From: JASJCL01 sp050291585
GTDB lineage: Bacteria > Desulfobacterota > Desulfobacteria > Desulfobacterales > Desulfosarcinaceae
Assembly: GCA_050291585.1 (NCBI GenBank)
Contig: JBNKKA010000004.1
Span: 1-64,000, forward strand
DNA: 64,000 bases
Reading direction: 5' to 3'
In this document: positions 34,665 through 43,417 of the stretch, one piece after another
Layout of the letters: each line of letters begins with the position of its first letter
Numbering within the stretch: position 1 is the stretch's first letter
The notes under the pieces: generated by a model
Told to the model about the DNA's origin: nothing
What the model saw: the letters and a program-made list of their open reading frames with translations, nothing else
Databases searched by the model: none
Translations under genes and position numbers: made by a program

Positions 34665-35813
34665 ATGAAAACCACCACCAGCCTGATTTTAGTCATGGTC
34701 ACATGCGCGCTGCTATTGACCCATTGTGTCCGCTCAGGAATGAAGCGCACGGAGGAGGGTCAACCCGTCCCGCACAAACAGCAAAGCGAGAAAACAGCTC
34801 ACCAAACAGGAGGCAATCACACCATGTCCAGCGTCAATATTATATCCACCACCTGGGATTTTCTGTTCGGCGGCAATGACCGTTCGCCGAAGGGCGCGTT
34901 GCCCACCCGACCCGTCGATCTGTCCCATTTCAATCACGAAGGCGGGGATCAGCTGCGGGTCACCTGGCTGGGGCACAGTTCTCTGATGATCAACATCGAC
35001 GGGTTCAAACTCCTCACCGACCCGGTTTTCGAAAAAAGGATCTCCATCGTCGGCCCCACGCGCTTCAACGGCGAGGTGCCTCTTGAGGTGGCTGAGCTGC
35101 CCGAGATCGATGCCGTTATCATCTCCCACGACCATTACGATCACCTTAACAAGTTCTCCATCAAACAGCTCAAATCAAAAGCCAAACGTTTCATCGTCCC
35201 CTTGGGAGTCGGCACCCGGCTGGAAGACTGGGGCGTGCCAGGTCGCAAGATCGTCGAGCTGGAATGGTGGCAGGAGCATCGTCTGCATGAGAATCTGATG
35301 GTGGCCGCCACCCCGGCCCAGCATTTCTCAGGGCGCGGCCTCACCGACCGCAACCAGACCCTCTGGGCCTCCTGGGTGATCGAATCCCAAAACCACCGTC
35401 TCTTTTTCAGCGGCGATTCGGGCTACTTCGACGGCTTCAAGAATATCGGCACTGTTTACGGTCCCTTCGACATGAGCTTCATTGAGTGCGGCGCTTACAA
35501 TCCCTCCTGGGCCGACGTGCACATGTTTCCCGAACAAACCGTCCAGGCCCACCTGGATCTCAAGGGCAAACTGCTGCATCCCATCCATTGGGGCACCTTC
35601 AACCTCTCCGTGCACCCCTGGTACGACCCCATGGAGCGCCTCACCGCCGCCGCACGCGCCCGAAGCGTATCCACCGCCACCCCCATGGCCGGCGAAACCA
35701 CCATCCTGGGTGAACACATCCCCACCGCCCATTGGTGGCGACAGGTGATGAAAGACCAGGAGGTTGCCGATAGGAGAACACTTCCCTGCGTATCAAAGGA
35801 GAACACGCTATGA
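34665..35813 (+). CDS. MBL-fold hydrolase lipoprotein (NAPE-PLD/UlaG-like)
   Basis: The 382-residue protein has a lipoprotein signal (MVTCALLLTHC, Cys about residue 22). The metallo-beta-lactamase fold follows: VTWLGHSSLMINIDG, metal motif ISHDHYDHLNK, a later FFSGDSGYFDG and HPIHWGTFNLSVHPWYDP. These match outer-envelope relatives of N-acyl-phosphatidylethanolamine phospholipase D and UlaG lactonases. The substrate is uncertain, perhaps a lipid. ATG 34665 with AAGGG upstream is preferred because it gives a good signal peptide. Confidence 0.85.
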   Translation: MKTTTSLILVMVTCALLLTHCVRSGMKRTEEGQPVPHKQQSEKTAHQTGGNHTMSSVNIISTTWDFLFGGNDRSPKGALPTRPVDLSHFNHEGGDQLRVTWLGHSSLMINIDGFKLLTDPVFEKRISIVGPTRFNGEVPLEVAELPEIDAVIISHDHYDHLNKFSIKQLKSKAKRFIVPLGVGTRLEDWGVPGRKIVELEWWQEHRLHENLMVAATPAQHFSGRGLTDRNQTLWASWVIESQNHRLFFSGDSGYFDGFKNIGTVYGPFDMSFIECGAYNPSWADVHMFPEQTVQAHLDLKGKLLHPIHWGTFNLSVHPWYDPMERLTAAARARSVSTATPMAGETTILGEHIPTAHWWRQVMKDQEVADRRTLPCVSKENTL

Positions 35814-35947
35814 TTACGATTTCTGCTACTTAAATGTGGTTGAGATCTATTAACCCAGAACCTATAATGAAGTCTCTTTCTATCTCGACAGCTTTGTTGG
35901 CCGTTGCCGCGTTTTATCTCATAATTAGACTATAATAGGAGAACCGC

Positions 35948-37156
35948 ATGCTTTACAGAAAAATGCCTAAAAACGGCGATGAATTGTCCATTCTGGGTTT
36001 CGGCTGCATGCGCCTGCCGGTGGTGAAGAACGGCAGTATCGACGAAGCACGCGCCATTGCCCAGATCCGCAGCAGCATCGATCAGGGAGTCAATTACCTG
36101 GATACGGCCTGGCCCTATCACGGCGGCGAAAGCGAGCCCCTTTTGGGCAAGGCACTAGGCAACGGCTACCGCGAGAAGGTCAAGATCGCCACCAAGCTGC
36201 CCTCCTGGATGATAAAAACGCGCCCGGACATGGACCGCTATCTGAACACGCAACTCGAGAAGCTGGCAACCGAGACCATTGATTATTACCTCCTACATGC
36301 CCTCGAAGGGACCTCCTGGGACAAACTGGAGCGCCTTGGTGTCGCAGATTTTCTGAATACGGCCCTGGCGGACGGCCGCATTAAAAACGCCGGTTTCTCC
36401 TTCCATGGTTCCCTGGATGCGTTCAAGCGCATCGTGGACGCTTACCCCTGGGCTTTCTGCCAGATTCAATACAACTTCCTCGACCAGGAGTACCAGGCCG
36501 GTACGGCGGGTCTCAAGTATGCCGCGGCAAAGGCGATGGGCGTTATCGTCATGGAGCCCCTGCGTGGCGGCAACCTCGGCCTGCCCACGGCGCCCTCTGC
36601 GGTGGCGGAGATCTGGCAACGGGCCGAGACGAAACGCACGCCCGTGGAGTGGGCCCTGCGCTGGGTGTGGAACCACCCCGAGGTTACGGTGGTTCTCTCC
36701 GGCATGAACGAAGAGGTCCATATCGAGGAGAACCTCGCCATCGCCGAGACAGCTTTGCCTGGCTCCCTGACAGCAGGCGAGTGCGACCTCGTCCAGGCAG
36801 CCGCCCTCACCTACAAGCAAATCATGAAGGTCGGCTGCACCGGTTGTGGTTATTGCATGCCCTGCCCCGAAGGCGTATTGATCCCCGCCTGTTTCGAGCT
36901 GTACAACAAGATGCATCTCTTCGGAAACGAGGCCGAGGCCAAGTTCATGTATGCCAGGCGTCTGAGCGGCCAGATCTCGGGCGCCGACCCCGGTTTCGCC
37001 TCCCAATGCGTGGCCTGTGGCGAGTGCTTGGAGAAATGCCCGCAACAGATTGAAATACCGGATTTTCTGGCCAGTGTCGCCGAGGAGATGGAAGATAGCG
37101 AGCTGCAAAACCGGCTGGCCATGTCCCAAAAGATGTTCGATGTCCAAACGCCTTAA
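35948..37156 (+). CDS. Fe-S aldo/keto reductase
   Basis: The 402-residue protein has an N-terminal aldo/keto reductase barrel (LGFGCMRLP, YLDTAWPYHGGESE with the catalytic Asp/Tyr, then KIATKLPSW) and a C-terminal ferredoxin-like part. CTGCGYCMPCP and CVACGECLEKCP could hold two [4Fe-4S] clusters. This fusion is common in anaerobes, and its substrates are mostly unknown. AGGAGA lies 6 nt upstream of the start. It is monocistronic as far as can be seen. Confidence 0.92.
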   Translation: MLYRKMPKNGDELSILGFGCMRLPVVKNGSIDEARAIAQIRSSIDQGVNYLDTAWPYHGGESEPLLGKALGNGYREKVKIATKLPSWMIKTRPDMDRYLNTQLEKLATETIDYYLLHALEGTSWDKLERLGVADFLNTALADGRIKNAGFSFHGSLDAFKRIVDAYPWAFCQIQYNFLDQEYQAGTAGLKYAAAKAMGVIVMEPLRGGNLGLPTAPSAVAEIWQRAETKRTPVEWALRWVWNHPEVTVVLSGMNEEVHIEENLAIAETALPGSLTAGECDLVQAAALTYKQIMKVGCTGCGYCMPCPEGVLIPACFELYNKMHLFGNEAEAKFMYARRLSGQISGADPGFASQCVACGECLEKCPQQIEIPDFLASVAEEMEDSELQNRLAMSQKMFDVQTP

Positions 37157-37232
37157 GGTTTTATCTTTTAGGAATGGTGTCGGTCACACCGCTTCTGCCA
37201 GTGTGGGCCTCAAGACCAGTGGGGCCAAAAAG

Positions 37233-37505
37233 CTATACATCTAAGGGCTGGTAGTCATTTTCGCACGGGGGGCCAGCGGCCACAATCATGCGTCCTTCCC
37301 GGGGCAGCATCACGATACTGGCGTTGGTGTGAGAGGGCATCCCCTGGGTCTGGTCCCGACCCACCGGGATGGGACCATGGTTCTGGATGATGGCCAGCAA
37401 CTCCACGGCACTGTGAACACTCTCGCGACAGGCCTCTCCGTATTGGCGACCGGCCTCCATGGGGTTTCCTCTACAATCGACGACTTCTAATAGCGTTTTT
37501 CCCAT
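37233..37505 (-). pseudogene. Truncated C45 (acyltransferase-like) gene
   Basis: From ATG 37505 (preceded by GAGGAGGGGGG) the frame starts like a C45/IAT-type acyltransferase (EVVDCRGNPMEAGRQYGEAC). After only about 45 residues it jumps to what looks like a late part of that family (HTNASIVMLPREGRMIVAAG, then PPCENDYQPLDV). Members of the family are usually over 300 residues, so roughly 200 internal residues are missing. It is most likely an internal-deletion pseudogene. Confidence 0.55.
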
Positions 37506-37723
37506 CCCCCCTCCTCTGCAGGTGTCGTGTTTGAGTCTTCCTCTTCCTGATGAATACCCATACACCGAACGGCCTGAGGGGGATTGTAAAAACCCGACAT
37601 GGGTGAGCCTCCACATGGCTTACAATCCGTCGGGATTATAGGAAAATTTAGCACGATAAGATCTTTCAATGCGACGTCTATTGCATCGTGGTTGACTTCC
37701 AAAAGGCTGAAAAAATTGGGCGA

Positions 37724-38278
37724 TTAGCGACCATACTTGGCTGTAAAGCTTGCGCTCCCAAGGGCGTTGGCGTTAATCATAAAGCCGATTAATGCCGCGC
37801 TCGAATCCAGCGGGACGTCAATTTTTTCTATCTTAAGCGCATACACAGTAAAGATATACCGGTGTGGATCATCTCCCTGGGGCGGGCATGCACCGCCAAA
37901 TGCATGCGTCCCAAAATCTGTGCGGCCTTGAACCGCACCAGGGGGCAACAGTTTGCTCGTCGGATCACCAGCACCTGGAGCTAACTCGAAAACATTCGCA
38001 GGAATATTGTAAACGACCCAATGCCACCAACCAGATCCCGTAGGCGCATCAGGATCATACAACGTAATCGCAAAGCTTTTCGTTCCTTTTGGAATATCCG
38101 ACCATTTAAGCGCAGGCGATTGATTTTTCCCGGAGCACCCGAATCCGTTAAAAACTTGTTCTTCAGTGAGAAAATCACCAGATTTAATTGTTGGGCTTGT
38201 AAGTGTAAAATCACCTGCCTGAACAAAAGAAGAGAGTAAACAAAAAACGATAGTGAATAAAATTCGTTTTCCGAGCAT
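37724..38278 (-). CDS. YbhB/YbcL-type PEBP protein, secreted
   Basis: The 184-residue protein has an N-terminal signal peptide (FTIVFCLLSSFVQA, cleavage about residue 21). The phosphatidylethanolamine-binding fold follows: NGFGCSGKNQSPALKWSDIP, the anion-site region YDPDAPTGSGWWHWVVYNIP, and GGACPPQGDDPHRYIFTVYAL. In bacteria these proteins have no firmly known role. AAAGGA lies 7 nt before the ATG. Its DNA is less GC-rich than most neighbours. Confidence 0.88.
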   Translation of the reverse strand: MLGKRILFTIVFCLLSSFVQAGDFTLTSPTIKSGDFLTEEQVFNGFGCSGKNQSPALKWSDIPKGTKSFAITLYDPDAPTGSGWWHWVVYNIPANVFELAPGAGDPTSKLLPPGAVQGRTDFGTHAFGGACPPQGDDPHRYIFTVYALKIEKIDVPLDSSAALIGFMINANALGSASFTAKYGR

Positions 38279-38391
38279 AGGAAAATCCTTTCTTGTGAGT
38301 TAAACGGGATAAGCAACGTCAGCCAGGAGAGTTGTTAATAGCGCAATGAACAGCAGTAGCCGTTTCATTTCTAATCCCAGCATTCCTATTG

Positions 38392-38721
38392 TCAATTTCT
38401 CTCGTTTTCGTTCCAGCAAGCCAGATCTTTTGCCTCCTCAAGCATATCCAAAGGCATAGCTAAAAAAGAAAGCGAGCAATAAATACTTGAAATATTAGAT
38501 GGATAGTACCACATTGTAGTACTTGGGTTGTTTACTATTGCCCATCCACCAAGGCCGAAGAGCACCAACTCGCAGCCCGCATCGGTGAGCTGGATGAGGA
38601 GATCGGCATGACCATCGGGGTAGTACTCGAAATCGGCCACCTTGACCGACTCACCGGCAGAGCCGACCCCAACATGCGCGACCAGGTGACGCACACTTGA
38701 ATGTGAGGGATAGAGGATCAT
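38392..38721 (-). pseudogene. Unresolved fragment, possibly a truncated gene
   Basis: The first 63 residues (SAGESVKVADFEYYPDGHAD, then LLIQLTDAGCELVLFGLGGW) look like real protein. The last 45 (STTMWYYPSNISSIYC onward) read as AT-rich chance sequence. The change of character lies next to the palindrome at 38505-38521. It may be the start of a gene cut off at that point. No family is recognised. Confidence 0.3.
38505..38521. repeat. 17-bp repeat, copy 1
   Basis: AGTACCACATTGTAGTA recurs at 46576-46592 with one difference and in the same direction. The shared core is close to a palindrome. Confidence 0.5.
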
Positions 38722-38763
38722 CGTGTCGTCCCCGTCTCAGGCATCGGTTAAAAAACGCCGCGT

Positions 38764-39075
38764 TCAGGGCTCAGACGCAGCCAGTTTGCTTTCCACACTG
38801 ACGATCTTGTCGGTCATGCTCTGGTCGCGGTCCACGCGGGTGCCCAGTTTGATGGTGGTGGTAATGCGCGGCGCGCCCATGCGGTGGATCTCTTCGTGGC
38901 AGGCTTTTACGGCCGCCATGACGGCATCCCAATCCCCCTCCACATTGGTGCCGTAAGCGTGCAGCTGGTGTTTGAGACCGGCCTGGTCGAGAATCTTCTG
39001 GCAGGCGACCACGTAGGAAGAGACGGACACCCCCACACCGAGGGGTACCACGCACAGATCGATCATCACCTTCAT
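38764..39075 (-). CDS. MTH1187 family thiamine-binding protein
   Basis: The 103-residue small ferredoxin-like-fold protein matches the MTH1187/YkoF (DUF77) family: VMIDLCVVPLGVGVSVSSYV, HAYGTNVEGDWDAVMAAVKA and PRITTTIKLGTRVDR. Such proteins form tetramers and bind thiamine or a related compound. AAGGAGG precedes the ATG by 5 nt. No thiamine biosynthesis gene is adjacent. Confidence 0.88.
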   Translation of the reverse strand: MKVMIDLCVVPLGVGVSVSSYVVACQKILDQAGLKHQLHAYGTNVEGDWDAVMAAVKACHEEIHRMGAPRITTTIKLGTRVDRDQSMTDKIVSVESKLAASEP

Positions 39076-39123
39076 TGAACCTCCTTTCTCTGCTTTTCAA
39101 GAAAAGTGTATTCCCGGATCTGG

Positions 39124-39693
39124 TCATTCAAAGGTATAGATGCCGGAAAGCTTATCGCTGAAGCCCAGCAAGGTCCCCCGTCGCTGGCGGGCATAGGCGC
39201 ACAGGCGCCGCCACCACTCTTCACCGCAGAGCACCTGGTGGAGGGAATAGTCGCGGGTGTCGATACGCCCGTCGATCTCGATCTGTTCGATGCCGAACTC
39301 GGAGTATCCCGGCCCCAATAGCAGGCAGGCGGCGATCACATCCCGGGCGTGCTGCTTGACCACGTTGCGGCCGTAGAGCCGTGCCAGGGCCAGGGGTTTG
39401 GGATCGTAGCGCAGGCAGCGGGCCACCCCCAGCATCTCTTCGGTGCGGTAGTAGTGCACCTCCACGGGATGGGCATGGGTCTTCTGAAGCAGATCGAACG
39501 GTTTGTTGTTGCCCACCAGAAGAATATCGATATCCCTGGGAAAGTGGTCCACCTCAGCCCCGGCCCAAAGGCGCGCCAGGGACCCGAAGAGCAGGGCGGT
39601 TTTGGGGTGGTAGTCGGGCAAGCGCGCAACGATGGCGTCAACCACCGCCCGGCAGGATCTCAATTTTTCTGCTTGGTTGCCATCGGCCGGCAT
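39124..39693 (-). CDS. Nucleotidyltransferase-fold protein
   Basis: From ATG 39693 (GGAG 8 nt upstream) the protein has 189 residues. The motif LFGSLARLWAG followed by PRDIDILLVG matches the GS..R..SDxDL core of polymerase-beta-like nucleotidyltransferases. The rest is helical and basic. The substrate is unknown. It lies 48 nt downstream of the MTH1187-type gene's start side and is probably transcribed ahead of it in the same direction. Confidence 0.65.
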   Translation of the reverse strand: MPADGNQAEKLRSCRAVVDAIVARLPDYHPKTALLFGSLARLWAGAEVDHFPRDIDILLVGNNKPFDLLQKTHAHPVEVHYYRTEEMLGVARCLRYDPKPLALARLYGRNVVKQHARDVIAACLLLGPGYSEFGIEQIEIDGRIDTRDYSLHQVLCGEEWWRRLCAYARQRRGTLLGFSDKLSGIYTFE

Positions 39694-39856
39694 GGCATTT
39701 CTCCAGATCGCGCCCTTAGGGGGCAGGACCTCCCGGGCGGAGATGGTTCTGAACACAGGACTATGCTATGGTTTGGTGACCAACTAAACCCCATCATCCA
39801 ATAACTGGGCAGCGAATGCAATCGCCCGTACGGGAACCCATGCGAAAGAGGCTGGC

Positions 39857-40822
39857 ATGACGGAATCGATAAAACCCCATCAATCGGCGGCCTATGGCGG
39901 CGACGGCTGGTCGCCGCGCAAGACCCGATTAGGGGAAGAACTGGGGGCGATCTGGTCGGCCTGCGGTCAGAACAGCGAGTATGCGCCCCTCAAGCGCATC
40001 CTTCTCCACCCGCCATATGGCGATATGGTCGGCGAGGGAAGCGACCCCAATCAGATGCAGTTGCTGGCCCCGGTGGACGCCCGCCTGGCGGCCAAGCAGC
40101 ATGCCTGCATAGCGGCGGCCTATGTGGCGGCCGGGATCAGTGTGGAGTGGATCGAACCGCAGTGCACACCGGTGCCCTTCAACCTCATGTTTACGGCCGA
40201 TCTTTTTTTTATGACCCCCGAGGGCGCCATCCTGGCGCGTCCCGCTTCGGTGGTGCGCGCCGGAGAAGAGCGCGAAGTCGCTGCCCGCCTGGCGCAACTG
40301 GGCATCCCCATCCTGCGCAGCGTCAGCGGCGGGGGCACCTTCGAGGGGGCCGACGCCATGTGGCTCGACCCCCAGACCGTGCTTCTGGCTCGGGGCCTGC
40401 GTACCAACACCGAGGGCATCCGTCAGATCAGCGCCGTACTGGCCGAGATGGGGGTTGCGACCATCGTGGTGGATCTGCCCCACGGCACCATGCACCTAAT
40501 GGGGATGCTGCGCATCGTCGACCGTGACCTGGCCGTGGCCTGGCCCAAGCGCCTGGCCCACCATGCCGTCAACCAGCTTTCCGAACGCGGTTTCAAGGTG
40601 GCCTTCATCCCCGACGAGGCCGAGGCCGTCAGCGGCGCCGCTCTCAACTTCGTCACGGTGGCCCCCCGCCACATCCTCATGCCGGCGGGCACCCCCCTCT
40701 CCCAGGAGTTTTATGAATTCCTCGGAATCACCTGCCATGCGGTGGAGATAGATGAGATCATCAAAGCGGCGGGCGCCATCGGGTGTCTGACGGGGGTGCT
40801 GGAGCGGGAGATGATCTCTTAG
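39857..40822 (+). CDS. Amidinotransferase / arginine-deiminase-fold enzyme
   Basis: The 321-residue guanidine-modifying fold has an N-terminal SEYAPLKRILLHPP, LMFTADLFFM (FTAD where FTRD is usual), GGGTFEGADAMWL with a catalytic acid, HGTMHLMGMLRIVD with the catalytic His, and the C-terminal nucleophile in AIGCLTGVL. It may hydrolyse arginine or a methylated or substituted guanidine; the change of Arg to Ala in the FTRD motif makes simple arginine deiminase doubtful. It is convergent with hisG (4-nt gap). Confidence 0.82.
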   Translation: MTESIKPHQSAAYGGDGWSPRKTRLGEELGAIWSACGQNSEYAPLKRILLHPPYGDMVGEGSDPNQMQLLAPVDARLAAKQHACIAAAYVAAGISVEWIEPQCTPVPFNLMFTADLFFMTPEGAILARPASVVRAGEEREVAARLAQLGIPILRSVSGGGTFEGADAMWLDPQTVLLARGLRTNTEGIRQISAVLAEMGVATIVVDLPHGTMHLMGMLRIVDRDLAVAWPKRLAHHAVNQLSERGFKVAFIPDEAEAVSGAALNFVTVAPRHILMPAGTPLSQEFYEFLGITCHAVEIDEIIKAAGAIGCLTGVLEREMIS

Positions 40823-40826
40823 CCGC

Positions 40827-41675
40827 CTAAATCCGACAGGTTCGGATGGGCGTCACGATGATGCCCTTGGCCCCCATGCTGGCCAACTGATCCATGATAT
40901 CGTTGACCTCGCTCTTCTTGGCCATGGACTTGATGGCCACCCAGCCCTCGCGGCTCAGCGGGGCCACCGTGGGCGCCTCGATACCCGGGGTGATCATGCA
41001 GGCCATCTCGAGGAGATCCTTGGGGGCATCGTACTCCACCATCACGTAGGCTCGCGCCACGACAATGCCGTTGAGACGCTCGATGAACTGCTTGACCAGG
41101 AGGTTCTGGGTGACACTCTGGTCGCGGGCGATGAGGACCGCCTCGGAGGAGACCAGGGGCTCGCCAACGGTCTTGAGGCCGGCCTCTAGCATGGTACGGC
41201 CCGACTCGACCACGTCGGCGATGGCGTCGGCCACCCCCAGGCGGATGGCGATCTCCACGGCGCCATCCAGATGGACCACTTCGGCCCTCACCCCCCTTTT
41301 TTGAAGATCCCGGTTGACGAGGTTGGCATAAGAGGTGGCGATGCGCATCCCTTCGAATTTTTCCGGGGTGAGGTCACTCTCATTGGGAATGGCGTAGTAG
41401 AAGGAAGATCGACCGAACTGGAGGGGCAGGAGTTCCTCAAAATCGGCCTGGCTGTCCAAGGCCAGGTCCCGCCCGGTGATCCCCAGGTCCAATAGCCCCC
41501 GGCTGACGTAGATGGCGATGTCCTTAGGGCGCAGGAAGATATATTCGATGGGGTGGGACTTGTCGCGCACCACCAGTTCGCGGCTGTAACGGCGGCAATG
41601 GTAGCCGGCTTCGCGGACCAGTTCGATGGCGGCCTGGGACAGGGAACCTTTATTGGGCAGGGCGATCTGGAGCAA
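40827..41675 (-). CDS. hisG: ATP phosphoribosyltransferase, long form
   Basis: This enzyme catalyses the first step of histidine synthesis. The 282-residue protein has the catalytic two-domain part (LQIALPNKGSLSQAA, GLLDLGITGRD, DAIADVVESGRTM with the PRPP site) and a C-terminal regulatory domain (about residues 205-282) for histidine feedback, so no HisZ is needed. The start is a TTG at 41675 with GGAGG 6 nt upstream. hisE lies 15 nt upstream in the same direction. Confidence 0.95.
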   Translation of the reverse strand: MLQIALPNKGSLSQAAIELVREAGYHCRRYSRELVVRDKSHPIEYIFLRPKDIAIYVSRGLLDLGITGRDLALDSQADFEELLPLQFGRSSFYYAIPNESDLTPEKFEGMRIATSYANLVNRDLQKRGVRAEVVHLDGAVEIAIRLGVADAIADVVESGRTMLEAGLKTVGEPLVSSEAVLIARDQSVTQNLLVKQFIERLNGIVVARAYVMVEYDAPKDLLEMACMITPGIEAPTVAPLSREGWVAIKSMAKKSEVNDIMDQLASMGAKGIIVTPIRTCRI

Positions 41676-41690
41676 GGGACACCTCCGATT

Positions 41691-41954
41691 TTATAAGTAC
41701 TTGTATACGTCCTTCAATTCCAGTTCGCAGTCGATCATCATCACCTGGAGGTGATAGAGCAGCTGGGAGATCTCTTCGGCGGTCTTCTCGCGTCCTTCGT
41801 ACTCGGCCGCCATCCACACCTCCCCGGCCTCCTCGATAATCTTCTTGCCGATGGCGTGGCGCCCTTGGGCCACGAGACGCACCGTGCCCGAGTCGGGATC
41901 TTTGCTATCCACTTTCTGCTGGAGCTCCTGGAACAGCGCTTCAAAGCTTTTCAT
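41691..41954 (-). CDS. hisE: Phosphoribosyl-ATP pyrophosphatase
   Basis: The 87-residue helical MazG-like enzyme carries out the second step of histidine synthesis. Conserved features are AIGKKIIEEAGEVWMAAEYE (metal-binding acidic residues) and a final LLYHLQVMM. It forms an operon with hisG. The rest of the pathway is outside the window. Confidence 0.93.
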   Translation of the reverse strand: MKSFEALFQELQQKVDSKDPDSGTVRLVAQGRHAIGKKIIEEAGEVWMAAEYEGREKTAEEISQLLYHLQVMMIDCELELKDVYKYL

Positions 41955-42167
41955 GCGATCTCTCTATCCTTCATTTGTTAGCTGAATGCGAGGGCGTCGG
42001 AACCTACTAACTTTCCAGAACCCATCGCCCCTGGCGCTTACTCCGTTTCCTGCGTGATTGTCAAATCGGCTAGGATTTAATATAAAAATCTTTGTGATCC
42101 CACCCCTCCGACGAACGCTACTGGCCAAGGACCGACTTCAGGCATCTAACAGGCAAAGGGAACGCGC

Positions 42168-42968
42168 ATGTCATTCTGGAAAACCCCCGACGGCTGCAGC
42201 CTCTTCTACGAGGCCTTCAACCTCTCCAGCGCACGGCCAACACTGATTTTCCTCAACGGCAGCATGCAGACCACCCTCTACTGGCGCGCTTTCGCCCTCA
42301 AGCTGCGCGATCGCTTCGGTGTACTGCTCTACGACGCCCGCGGCCAGGGGACCAGCGACCTGGGTGAGGCCCCCTTGAACCTGAACCTGCACGTTAGCGA
42401 CCTCATGGGCCTCATGGACCACCTAAACCAAGGCCACGCCCATCTGTGCGGCCTGAGCCACGGGGCCTATGTGGCCTACCGGATGGCCCGGGACGCCATC
42501 CACCGGGTGGACTCCCTGCTCCTGTGCAGTGTCAGCGCGTCGGCCACCACCAGAGCCCGCCTCATCGTGCGTTCCTGGCGCGAAACTTTGACCCACGGAG
42601 GATTGGAAGCCTTGGTGTGGGCCACCCTGCCCCACGTCTTCGGAGAGCGCTTCCTCAAAGAAAACCAGACGATGATGGGCCACATCGCCCAGAGCATCAC
42701 CCGCCGCAACAAGGCCCCCCATCTGCTGGCCCATTTCGAGGCCATGTCCCACTACCGCCCCATGGCCCGGGTGCTGGCCCCCCTAGACCTCCCCATCCTG
42801 GTCCTCAGCGGCAGCCAGGACCCCCTCGTAACGGAATCCGGCGCCGAAAAAATCGTCCAGACTAGCGGTGGCCGTCACATCCGCCTTCCCCAGCTGGGCC
42901 ACAGCCTGCCCGCCGAAGCACCGGAGAGTTTTTTACGGATATTGGTGCGTTTTATCGAGGGGCGTTGA
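42168..42968 (+). CDS. Alpha/beta hydrolase
   Basis: The 266-residue protein has the fold elements LIFLNGSMQTTLYWRAFA (oxyanion region), LYDARGQGTSDLG, the nucleophile elbow HLCGLSHGAYVAYR with Ser near residue 98, ILVLSGSQDPLV with the acid, and a final LPQLGHSLP with His. It resembles 3-oxoadipate enol-lactonase/BioH-type enzymes, but the substrate is unknown. AAGGGAA precedes the ATG. Its 3' end overlaps a minus-strand ORF. Confidence 0.88.
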   Translation: MSFWKTPDGCSLFYEAFNLSSARPTLIFLNGSMQTTLYWRAFALKLRDRFGVLLYDARGQGTSDLGEAPLNLNLHVSDLMGLMDHLNQGHAHLCGLSHGAYVAYRMARDAIHRVDSLLLCSVSASATTRARLIVRSWRETLTHGGLEALVWATLPHVFGERFLKENQTMMGHIAQSITRRNKAPHLLAHFEAMSHYRPMARVLAPLDLPILVLSGSQDPLVTESGAEKIVQTSGGRHIRLPQLGHSLPAEAPESFLRILVRFIEGR

Positions 42969-43317
42969 GGGGATGGCGGGTATGATCAGGTAACGATTCG
43001 CATAAGCGGTAGGGCTGAAACGACAGCGGAAGCCCTGTCCGTTTTAATGCGATGGTTAAATGGTCTTTACGCATCAGCAACGTATTTGCGAACCGTGTTA
43101 AATGTGTAGGAGAAATTGACACACTGGCGACAAAAAATGTCATAAGAACAGCCACAAAAGAAATGCTGCTCAGGAGGGTTGCGAAAGCTACTCCAATAAG
43201 ACCTATCAAGGATATCAATCCATATATGGCGAAATGGATTGAAACAAAAATAATGCCGTATCCTAGTACCGCCAAGGGAAAGATGAAAAATTTCATGGCA
43301 ACAACGGCAAACCACAT
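42952..43317 (-). CDS. Possible small membrane protein
   Basis: The 121-residue frame has two to three strongly hydrophobic stretches (FFIFPLAVLGYGIIFVSIHF, LISLIGLIGVAFATLLSSIS, VAVLMTFFVASVSI) and a basic tail. This pattern is unlikely by chance. The ribosome site is weak, and its 3' end overlaps the hydrolase gene by 17 nt. The family is not recognised. It lies directly beyond the last cassette-like gene and has similar low GC. Confidence 0.45.
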   Translation of the reverse strand: MWFAVVAMKFFIFPLAVLGYGIIFVSIHFAIYGLISLIGLIGVAFATLLSSISFVAVLMTFFVASVSISPTHLTRFANTLLMRKDHLTIALKRTGLPLSFQPYRLCESLPDHTRHPLNAPR

Positions 43318-43417
43318 CAGGAAATTTTCGAATTTATTGATCGGTTCGGGATGATAGCGCCAGAATTTCGGGTTGCCGTGGTTGCCGAGACAACATAAAA
43401 CTATGCCTTATCCTCAC

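Noticed and set aside
32970..37200. Similar GGTCACACC-CTTCT words at about 32978 and 37182
   Set aside because: The match is short and the flanks do not align, so it is probably chance.
43052..43354. Plus-strand 100-codon frame opposite the possible membrane protein
   Set aside because: The opposite strand shows clear membrane segments; the plus frame is the basic shadow expected from antisense of hydrophobic codons.
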